Positions 23,201 through 32,100 of a stretch of 64,000 nt of DNA are shown here, in pieces. The notes below the pieces were generated by a model. It made no database searches and had not been told where the DNA came from. It saw nothing but the letters and a program-made list of their open reading frames with translations. Each line of letters starts with the position of its first letter. Positions within the stretch are counted from its first letter, which is position 1. Source of the DNA: Chlamydomonas sphaeroides (lineage: Eukaryota > Chlorophyta > Chlorophyceae > Chlamydomonadales > Chlamydomonadaceae); assembly GCA_001662425.1 (NCBI GenBank), contig BDDC01000383.1, forward strand, positions 1-64,000, given 5' to 3'. The position numbers were made by a program, and so were the translations under genes.

Positions 23201-24733
23201 ATGCGGGTCGTGCTTACTACATGTTGTCGATTTTGCCTCGCGCACTCGCACGCACACGACCTACACGTCACCAATACCCAGGGTGTGCCGCGCGGGGGTT
23301 GCTCTCTCTGTTACCTAGTTCTGAACGCACACGCACACCTCCACGTCCCTCCCTCGCGCCTCTCCCAGGTGGCGGCCGTGGACAAGCCCAAGCTGCACAT
23401 GTGGGAGACCGGCATCATGCGCATCACGCGCCACCCCCAGGTGCGACCAACGAACACGACAACATATCACAGCATCATTACTCTATTACGGCTGCCCTCA
23501 AGTTATTTTCATAACGGCGGCATGCATCGCTGCAACTGCTGTGGGGTGTGGGCGGCATGCGCATCACCCGCCAATACAAGGTGCACGGCCCCTAGCCACC
23601 GGGGCCCCAGGAGCCAGCCCAGGCGTTGCGAGCGGGTATGCTGTCGGCGCCGCCGGGGAGTTGGGCGCGTGGGCTGGGGGCTGCACCTGGCAGCATATGG
23701 GCTGTGGGGCTTGGGGGCTGGTGGGGCAGCTTGGGCTGTGGGGCTTGGGGGCTGTGGGGCTTGGGGGCTGTGGGGCAGCATGGGCTGTGGGGCTTGGGGG
23801 CTGTGGGGGCTGTCACACAGGTGGCCGCCCAACGGGGGGGCGGCGGCGGCGAAGCACGGCGCACGGCAGCGCTCGACGCCTCCTGCCCCTCCCTCTGCCG
23901 CCCCACCCCACAGCCTGCACGTAGATGCCGGGCCAGGGCATGGGGCACCACGCCCCAAGCCCCTCGGTGTCCGACCTGCCCCTGCCCCCTGGCCCCTTTC
24001 CCTCCCCCTCTCCCCCTCCCCCTCCCCGCCCCGTCCCTCCGCCCAGATGGTGGGCCAGGGCCTGTGGTGCCTGGCGCACACGCTGTGGGTGGGCACCTCG
24101 TTCATGATGGTGGCCTCCGCCGGCCTCATGGCGCACCACCTGTTTGCGGTGTGGCACGGAGACAGGCGGCTGCAGGCCAAGTACGGCCCGGTGCGTGCGC
24201 GCCAGGGGGGCCGGGGGGCCGGGGGCTGCTAGGGGTGTCCCGTGGCGGGGCGGGGCTGCTGCGCCGGCGCACGGCCTCCGCACGCATCAAGCCACCGACC
24301 ACAGTAGCGCGGGCGGCCGGCGGCTGAGCCGTGCGCTGTGTCGTCACTCCGCCGCCTCTGCCGCACGCCCGACCCCAACCCCCACGCGCCTTGCATTCCC
24401 ATCCTCTCCCTTCTCTCCCTCCACACCACCATGCTAGTAGGCCTCCGAGGCCGTCAAGCCGCGCACCTCGCGCAAGTGGTGCCCGTTGCCATGCCACCAA
24501 ACCCGCACGCCGCTTCCCCGCCCCTCCCCCTTCTCCCCCAGGCCTTCGAGGCAGTCAAGGCGCGCACCTCCGTGGTGCCCTTTGCCGCCATCCTGGACGG
24601 CCGCCAGCAGCTGCCGCCCGACTACTACAAGGAGTTCCTGCGCGTGCCCTACGCCGCCGTCACCGCGCTCACGCTGGGCGCCTACATCGTGCACCCGCTC
24701 ATGCAGGCGGCCTCCTTCAACCTGCACTGGTAG
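20232..24733 (+). CDS. Z-ISO: 15-cis-zeta-carotene isomerase (Z-ISO), chloroplast
   Basis: Isomerises the 15-cis double bond of zeta-carotene between phytoene desaturase and zeta-carotene desaturase in plastid carotenoid synthesis; Z-ISO is an integral membrane haem protein related to bacterial NnrU. Exons: 20232-20537, 20641-20762, 21013-21038, 21404-21455, 21654-21698, 22098-22215, 23369-23440, 24047-24190, 24542-24733. All phases agree, giving 358 residues. The N-terminus (MAALSRSALGVGSLVERRRH) is Arg/Ser/Ala-rich like an algal transit peptide. Diagnostic stretches include GLRPYGEQVIGARAWRVLFG, ELVWILNF, FLYPSTFNILEVAAVDKPKL, WETGIMRITRHPQMVGQG, MAHHLFAVWHGDRRLQ, FEAVKARTSVVPFAAILDGR and YIVHPLMQAASFNLHW, the usual plant C-terminus. 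Conserved His residues that could ligate haem are present. Exon 3 is only 26 bases. An in-frame ATG at 20202 is possible, but ATG 20232 gives the more typical transit peptide. Introns 7 and 8 carry relic exon copies. Confidence 0.96.
23200..23340. repeat. Dispersed repeat, second long copy (Z-ISO intron 6)
   Basis: Same family as 52205-52334, lying just upstream of Z-ISO exon 7. A partial copy sits next to it at 23043-23090. Confidence 0.55.
23541..23585 (+). repeat. Relic copy of Z-ISO exon 7 end with donor site
   Basis: This segment aligns base for base with 23401-23445 (the end of exon 7 and its GT donor), 140 bases upstream, at roughly three quarters identity; the core GGCATGCGCATCAC is nearly unchanged. 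Translated, the relic still reads MRITRQY in place of MRITRHPQ. It lies in intron 7. Confidence 0.7.
23697..23813 (+). repeat. Minisatellite GGGGCTTGGGGGCTGT in Z-ISO intron 7
   Basis: A G-rich unit of about 16-19 bases (GGGCTGTGGGGCTTGGGG) repeats at least five times with variants carrying GCAGC or GCAGCA. The strand asymmetry (G-rich on the sense strand) suggests possible quadruplex formation. Confidence 0.8.
24439..24495 (+). repeat. Relic copy of Z-ISO exon 9 start with acceptor
   Basis: After an AG at 24439-24440 the sequence matches the beginning of exon 9 (24542 onward): GCCTCCGAGGCCGTCAAG against GCCTTCGAGGCAGTCAAG, then CGCGCACCTC in both, then GTGGTGCCC after a few extra bases. It lies about 100 bases upstream of the true acceptor in intron 8. 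Confidence 0.75.
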
Positions 24734-26247
24734 AACCCCGGTGGAGGGAGGATCATGGACCGGGGCCCGGCTGGTTGCCGTGCCGCCCGGCGGCTCGTTG
24801 CGGTCGCCTCGGTGGATGGTGCTGGATAGAGCGCCGGAGGCCGTATGTGGGAAGGGGGGACTGGCACGGGCGCGGAGCGAGAGGAGGCGGGGCGCGTGTC
24901 GCTGCCCGCCTGTGTCGTGCGGCGTGGGGGCCGCTGCGGGGTGGTGCGGCTTGGTGTGGTGGCAAAAGACCGGACCGGACCGGACCGGACTGGGCTGCGA
25001 CAGCTCGTGAGCTGCGGGGCTGTGAGGCGGTGTGTGTTTGGTGCGGCCCGGGGCATGCGGCGTGGGGTGCGCGCTGAGGGCCGCCGCTGCGGGTGTGCGT
25101 GTGGACGGGGCCGCAACGGCCAGTGAGAGGGCCAGGGGCGTAGGGCTTGCCGCCTCAGGGATGGGTGCGCCGCCGCTACATACGCACTGGCGCCGGACAC
25201 CTCGCTCGCCTCTGCCGTGTGTTTGAAGCTCTCGCGCTTGCCGCCTCGCTCGCCCTGCCGCCGGACCCGGTGTTACGACACGGTACGGTATCGGCATTCT
25301 TACTTACCGAGTGTGCGGAAAAGGCATTGCTCGAGGCGGCAGGAGCTGCAGCTGATTCCTGGCACCGGGGATGCGCCCGAGGTGCGCTGGCAGAGCCGTG
25401 GGGATGGAGGTGTCCCCTTAGGGTGCGACGCCCGGTGGGCGGCCGCCCCTCTGGACCGTGCTGTGCCAAAGACACGCTGTGACGCGACATGGGCCCTTCC
25501 GTCAACGTAGCCCCTACTCTGCTGCCTGTCCTACGGATTGGCAGTGTATGGTCATCGGCGCCGCGATGCACAACGCTGCGACGACCGGAGCTGGTGCTGC
25601 ATGGGGTCGCCAGCAGCCAGCGGCGATGCTGCACCAAAGCGTGCCGCCTCCCTGTCCCTCCCTGCTTTCCCCCGCCAACGGGAGCTGAGGCGCAGTTGCG
25701 TGGCTGCTGCGGCGCGCGCGCAGCGCAGGTCCGCGCAAGGCGACGTTCTGGGCATTTCCCACGTTCGCTGCCTTTCATGGCGGAGTGATGCCGCGAACGA
25801 AGGCCAGCGCTTGCGTGGGCCGGAGTGCATGCAGTGAAGCTCGGGTGCCGAAGCGACCGCGAGCACTGGCCCAGACCCTCCTGTCCAGTATCCAATGTTA
25901 GTCTTAGCACCATTCCAGCGAGCGTCCTTCGTGAGAGCCGCCCTGCTGTCTTATGGCAGCGCTGCGTCGGTCGCCGGAGCAACCATGAGACTCGCAGACG
26001 CCCGGCCCGTGGCCCCTCCAGGATGGCAGCATGGGCATCGGGGGCGGTGGCGGCAGGGCAGCAGATGCCGCGCAAGGGTGCATGGCTCGCCCCAAAAACA
26101 GGCCACCCAGACCAGACGCACACCGTCGGTCATTATGCGGTTGTAGCTGAGATTATTTAAGGGGTCTCGGGCACACCGACCTCCGTGCCCTCACCCCACG
26201 GGCCGGACTTTGCCGCCCGAACTGCCTCAAGGGCAGGAATGCACATC
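24734..26247. other. Intergenic, no gene recognised
   Basis: Contains the Z-ISO 3' flank, with a GACCG pentamer repeat near 24970-25000, and otherwise unremarkable GC-rich sequence. A 315-codon minus-strand frame (26123-25176) has no recognisable domain and shows the Arg/Ser/Ala mixture typical of random GC-rich frames. Confidence 0.5.
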
Positions 26248-26685
26248 TCAACGCACGTCGCCGCTGCTGACGCTCTCGCTGTGTCGCGGCCGCTTGCGGC
26301 GGCCGCTACTATCCCCTCCGCCTCCGCCGACCGGCGCATCGCCGCCCGGCCCATCGCCGCCGCCAGGGCGGAAGCAGGCCGGGCGCTCAGCCCCGAGCAG
26401 CTGGAGGCACAGCAGCAGCCGCATGTTCAGAACGGCGTTGAGGTCACGGTCTTGTGGGGGGAGGAGGGGGATCGGCAGGAGCATGCTGTTACGCTGCCGG
26501 TGTTATTTCCGCGCAGTCCCGCTGCTTGTATTACCCATTCACCCAGCCACCCAGTCACCCACCCATAACCCGCGACACGCACTCCATGTCGTGCCGCAGC
26601 CTTGGCAGACTTGCACGCCATGCGCACGCCGCGCCCCAGGCAGCATTCTCGCAGGCAGCTGGCCGCACTCGCAGTTGTTGCAGAC
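26248..26685 (-). mobile_element. Fanzor (eukaryotic TnpB-like RNA-guided nuclease) 3' fragment
   Basis: Two minus-strand exons, 26685-26583 and 26450-26248, joined by an intron with donor GTGCGT and acceptor CCCCACAAG, encode the C-terminal end of a TnpB/Fanzor nuclease: first zinc knuckle CNNC, second knuckle CQGCGTTW, then the spliced signature NRDLNAVLNM and GAERPACFRPG. The intron falls inside the codon of the Asn before RDLN, and splicing restores exactly the family motif, which argues that this was a real intron-containing gene. Known algal Fanzors also have introns. The catalytic RuvC Asp/Glu motifs were not found upstream; the frame stays open to about 27312 but is mostly low complexity (polyAla, Arg/Ser). 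So the copy is probably 5' truncated or has distant exons. The tail after FRPG is Gly-rich and ends at a TGA/TAG-type stop at 26248. Confidence 0.75.
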
Positions 26686-28356
26686 CTGGGGCGTAGGGCA
26701 GGGGCCGCGCACACTCTGTGAGGTAGGCCTATCTAGAGCAAGCACCTCCGGCTCCCCTTCTAGCAGACATGACTCTTTCACGCCACTTTGTATCCAACAC
26801 CCTTCCACCCAACACCCGTCGTACCTGGATGGTCGCAGGTAACCTGGATGGCTGGACGGGCGACGGGGGCGGCGATGTTCAGGCAGCGTGGCAGGCGCTT
26901 GGTGGCCGCTAGAGGAAGACGAGGTCACAGGTAGCAGCGGCGAGGTCCGCCCGCCAGCCTGGAGCCACGCGTGCCGGGTGCACCGCGCAGAAGCAGCCGA
27001 GGGCGCGATGGCCGCGGCGGCCGCACGGTATGGGGCCGCAGTAGCTCGTGTGGCGGCCCCGGCCCCGGCTGCGGCTGCGGCTGCGGCTGCGGCTGCGGGC
27101 GCCTGCTTGACGTGTTGGCGACAGCGAAGGCCCCATACGCAGCTGCGCTGGCGGCTGCTGCCTCCTGGCTGCGGCGGTACCGTAGGTGACGGCTTAGGAA
27201 AGCGAAAGTACGCGAAGGCAGCACTGTATCCGGCGCTCACGGCTTGCCGGCGGCGCTCTCGCTCAGCTGGCATGCCTGACATGGCAGCGCAGCCTTGAAG
27301 CCAGGCCACCAACGGAGCAGGGCCGACCCGTCGGCTGGGTTAGCGGCGATGGCGGCCTCGAGCCAGGCGCTGTGCACGTCTGCTAGAGGATAACACGTGC
27401 ACCGTACCCGCCGCCACGGCCGGACGACACGGGTACGGTACCTACAGCAGCGCGCTGCTTGCCCATGGCAGCTGGAGTCGTCACGTCATGTGAAGCGCAC
27501 AACCCGACCTGACTCCTGAGGTAATATGTTGTAAGCCCCGATCCAGCCAAGCGGGGAAACCCCCCTGGATCTCGCGAAACCGGTTCACACTTTCTCCGCA
27601 GGCGGCGGGGGGCACCAGCGGAAGTGTCAGGGTCAAAACCGCGGAGCAGGAGCGCGACTAAGGTTTTTAGGGGCACGCCAATCCACTGCCCCGGTGGAGG
27701 ACAAGTGTATGTCAGGTAAGGCCGTCCAGGTGCAGGAATGCACGGCGCGTGTATGGTGGATGTCGACCGGCAGCTGGGAGGCAGCCCCGCTGGCGTCCAA
27801 TGATAGCATTCTCATACCAGCAGCAACATCAGCATGAAAACGGCGGCGATGCAGACTGCAGCTCAGCTGTTCGCAAAAAGTGACGGGACGTGATAACTCT
27901 TGGTCTTTCATTGGTAAATAAAAGCCATAGTGTAATGATTGTCAGCTCGCGAACATGCCGGCGTTAGTTCCTTGTCAGAACCTGCTGTCCCCTCTTTAAG
28001 TAATGGGTTGCCGCCTGCACCTGAACGCGCGCATACAAAGGTATATATCATACACATTAAAGCAAAGTCGGCCCCAAACCTCCCAGCTTTCTTGAGCAGT
28101 ACGCGTAACCGCCGCGATGACGGCCTGCGCTCCAGACTTTCCAAGGCGCGAGTGCCACTCTTCCAATATTGCGTGCAAACTCAATTCAATTTAAGGGAAC
28201 AAATACATACACGGCGTCCCTTGTTTGCGTGTCGGACCCCTCCAAAACTTGTCAGCTTCGACTTGTCAGGACACATTGCGAAGCTGCTGTCAAGCTCTTG
28301 GCCTTGTGCCAACAGAACCGCAAGCCGCCGCTGCAAGGTCAAACAGGCAGACCGCA
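26686..28356. other. Intergenic; upstream of the EGF/lectin gene
   Basis: Holds a possible 5' continuation of the Fanzor frame (26686-27312, not convincing), a GCTGCG hexamer repeat at 27067-27099, and from about 27630 a less GC-rich stretch that runs up to the next gene and probably includes its promoter (TATA-like GTATATAT near 28041). Confidence 0.5.
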
Positions 28357-29190
28357 ATGCGGTTTGAAAACGCTCCGAGTTTGTGGTCAACGTGGAGCTC
28401 GCTGTATCGCGTGACGTGTGTAGTCACATTGCTAGCATGGGTGCAGCCGTCGCGCCAACAGAGTAAGCTCACGGCGTGAAGCAGCCGCGCCGCTTGCAAC
28501 GCAAAACGCAACAACGAGCACAAGCGGCAAACACTGTACGCGTGACGGCATCACAACAAACGTATCAGGAGACCAGCCTAGCTGTCCGTGGCCTGCGCAG
28601 CTGTCGCTGCACGAACCACAACACCGCGTACCACCGTGTCTACACTTACCCCTGCCTCCACACCACGACGCGCGCAGACAACCCATGTTCGCTAAGCCCC
28701 TGCGGCTCTGCGAACTCGTGCATAATCGATGACACATCCCTGTTGACGTACAACTGCATCTGCGGAACCGGCTACGTCCACGCGCTGACAACCACTGGAG
28801 CGGCCACCTGCATCGCGAGTGAGTGCCCCGCCCCATCAATCCTGCCTTGGCTCCAGGCCAGAAATGAAGCTTGATGCGCATTGTTCAAATGGGCCGCTTA
28901 CAGAGTGTCGTTGACTCCTCACCGCGTGGGGGGCACGCGTGGGGGGCACATGTGGGGGGCACACGAGGGGGGCACAGTGTACCGTTGACTCCCCACCACG
29001 TCCCACCTGTGTTGTGCGCGCACAGTCGGAACAAACGGAGCAACGCCGGCGATGCTGGTCACCACTGCCGTGAGCGGCAGCTACGGGGGTTTCTGCCTGA
29101 ACGCGCCGACCCTGACGGCGGGGGCTTCGGTTGAGTTGGCCACCTGCGCCGCTGCGTCGCCCAGCCAGCAGCTGACGCTAGTGCCGCGAG
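28357..29190 (+). other. Module 1: signal peptide, EGF, trefoil-like segment
   Basis: Exons 28357-28462, 28678-28818 and 29026-29190. The EGF repeat reads NNPCSLSPCGSANSC, then a CICGTGY end. The next exon (SGSYGGFCLNAPTLTAGAS, then VELATCAAASPSQQLTLVP) resembles one repeat of an R-type lectin, with the Q-x-L/F-x-L pattern. Confidence 0.75.
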
Positions 29191-32100
29191 GTGCGCCCTG
29201 GCTCCGGGGGGCGCTCCGTGAGGATGGTGGGGTTGATTGGTAGGTTCGTTGGGATAAGGGCTGAGAATGAACCGGCTGGGGTGCCGCAGTGCCGCATCTA
29301 GGCGGGGGAAGGGGTGTAGGTCACTGGCTGGTCGGGTCAGACTGCCGCCTGGATCAGAGGTTGGATCCGTGCGTGTCCCTGCACGCACCCTCCGCAGGGC
29401 CGCCCTCCGGCACCACATCTGGGTCCTGCAACGCCTACGCCAACAGCGGCGCCCAAACCATCTCCGACAACGGTTACAACCAGATGAACATCTTATTGTC
29501 AGTTTGTGGAACGAAAAGGACACGCACGCATGCAGCCGAGTGGCAGTTGCGGATGCGGCCGATGATAGCACTGATGTCTGCTGCCATGTGTTGCCCGCCC
29601 GTTCCCCTCTGGGCGGGTAACTCCCACTGTGCCCTGCCCTGCCCTACCCTGCCATGCCATGTCATGCGTGCCCAACGGCCACCGCTGCACTGCATCGCAG
29701 GCAGAACTGCCCCAACATCATCACCGTCGTCGAGGTAGCGTACGCACAATTATGAGGCCATGGGGCCACGGGGCCACGGGGCCATGGGGCTACGGGGCCA
29801 CGGGGCCATGGGGCCATGGACCTGCCATGACGTGGCGCTGTGCTCACCTGCCGGTGGCTGCCGGTGGCTGCCGGGGCTCCACAGGGCCGCGGCTGGCGGG
29901 ATACCTGAGGGCTCGCGCCTCCGCTGCCCGCCGCTGGTCGCCGCTGCCTGCTGGCGCAGGTGCACTTTGACTGGAGCCACACGTACGCTGGCGACCTTGA
30001 AGTGCGAGGTGCGGGGCGGGGCGGTGCGGGGCGGCGGCCGTCATGGTGGCCGCCTGCCTGCCTACCTGCTGGGTGCGGCGCCACCTGCCAACGCGGGCGC
30101 TGGGCGCTGGTCGCCAAGTGCTGCGGCCGCTGTGTGTGTGTGGCAGCAGCAGCACGCAGCAGCCCCCTACCTGCCCTAGCTCGCTCGCGCAGCGGACCAC
30201 GCACATCGCCTGGCTCGCTCCGCACGCAGCCCCAGCAGCGGCATGCGCACCACCCCACCTACCTACCTGGCTGCTGACGCCACCCATGGCTGGTGCCCAC
30301 CGCCCCCTCGCGTTGCTCGCCCCATCCGTGCCCATGCAGTGTACGGCCCCAACGGCAGGGTTATCCTGCTCATGAACCGCAACGGCGGCGGCGCAGACCT
30401 CACCGGCTGGAATGCGGTGGGCGCGGCACCTTGCATGCATGCACGCATTGCACACAAACATATTCTGCTTCGCACATGCACACACACATGTACACATGCA
30501 CACACATGCACACGCACGGGTGCGATGCGGTGCAGGCCAGCCGTGTCTTCGTCCTTGCTGCGTGCGCGTAGTCGTGCCAGGCTGCGGACGTACGTGCCTG
30601 GGCCCCCGCACGCCGTGCACGCACACAAGCCTTGGAGGGGGACCGACCGGCCGGCCCACCCCACCCCACCTGCTGCTGCCTACCGCGCCCTGCGGCTCCT
30701 GCGGCTCCTGGCACCTAGCCGCCGTTGGTGCCGCGGCACGAACGAGCCGGCCGCCGCGCGTTGCGGCGGGATGCATGGGATGCAGTAGTTTCAGTACCGT
30801 ACCCGTGCTGTGCCCGCAGCGGTTCCTTGCCGGCCCGCCCATGCATGCGTGCTCCATGCATCCATCCACCCATCGACCCATCCAGCACGCCCCGTGCGTC
30901 TACCGGCCCCAGCTCGCCAGCAGTTCGACCCTGCGCGCCCCCGGTCCCGCCCGCCCTGCTGCGCAGTTTGGCTCTTGGCCCCTCAACTCCATCACCAGCG
31001 TGTCCGACATACCGGCTGGGTCCTGGTACCGCCCCTACGAGAGCTTGGACACGGCCTTCGACGGCAGCCAGGCCAACGGCTGGTGGTACCTGGTGCGTAT
31101 CGCACCTTGCTTGGCTGCATGGCTGGGTCTGGGGCATGGCTGCGTCCAGAGCCCTAGCTAGATAGCTAGCCAGCGGTGGCGCCTTGCTGTTCAGCCCGGT
31201 CCGGTCCGGACCGAACCGGTCCGAACCGACCCCCGCGTGCTGTGTGCGTGCTGATGAGGTTGCTGAAATAGAAATAGAGATGGAGGTACAGCGGGCTTGA
31301 CCCGCCGTGATCGGAGGTGGTAGGGTGACCAGGGGGCCGGAGCCCCCTTCGCGCCCTGTCCCCCGCCCTGAGGATGCTGTGTCTGGCTGGCGTGGCGGGC
31401 CCTCGCAGACGATCCAAGACAAAGCTGGCGGCGACACCGGCACCTGGCGGAACTCGTACATCTCCGTCAGCGGCGTCAACCCAGGTTGGTGCGGGCGTGC
31501 GCTGCGTTGACTGGGCGGGGAACTCCATCCCAGGCCATGCATGTGGACGTACACGAATTGCGAGGACTTCATTTGGGATGCGTTAGGATTGTATGTCCAG
31601 CGCCTGGAGTGGGTCGGTCTGGGGATGCGTTGCGTGATAAGGATGCGGCGAGTCTGATGGCCAGAGCAGCCTGCACCGGCGGCGGGCAGCAGGGACGGGC
31701 TGCATGGGAGCCCGTGCTCAACGACAGGCAGCAGCAGCCGCCAGCCGCCACCCGGATGAGGCTGGCGGCCCTCGACCACTGGCGCAACACGCCGCCTCCG
31801 CATTGACGACGCGCACAAACGTAGGGGCATGCATGCATGCATGCATGCCCGACCCGGTGGGCATGTTTGGTCAGCCACTCACGCGCGCTGCCATACATGC
31901 TAGCTGCCATGCAGGCCGAGCTGCGCGCCCACATCAATCCCTAAACTGACAACGCGCCGTGCGTGCGCGACGGGCGCTGCCGCCGCTAGCTCCTCGCTCC
32001 ATCACTGCCGCCGCCCTTCATCGATCCCCGCAGGCACCGCCTACTACTCGCTAAAGACCAACCCCGACGTCGCCAACCCGGACGGCCTGGTGGTGGCTGC

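Larger units (their letters stand above)
29398..31484 (+). other. Module 2: P-domain-like
   Basis: Exons 29398-29497, 29701-29734, 29960-30008, 30340-30416, 30967-31092 and 31409-31484. The order VVEVHFDWSHTYAGDLEVRV, YGPNGRVILLMNRNGG, GSWPLN, GWWYLTIQDKAGGDTGTWR and NSYISVSG matches the proprotein-convertase P domain (His-Thr-Tyr-x-Gly-Asp-Leu; W-x-L-x-x-x-D; Gly-Asp-Thr-Gly). In other proteins the P domain accompanies a subtilisin-like protease, but none is encoded here. Confidence 0.7.

Noticed and set aside
25176..26123. Minus-strand open frame of 315 codons
   Set aside because: No motif, no splice-compatible neighbours, and an Arg/Ser/His-rich composition typical of random GC-rich frames.
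26539..27312. Treating the whole minus-strand frame as Fanzor coding sequence
   Set aside because: Only the end (26583-26685) carries family motifs. The rest is polyAla and Arg/Ser-rich without RuvC residues. LALDRPTSQ just before the zinc ribbon is suggestive but not enough.
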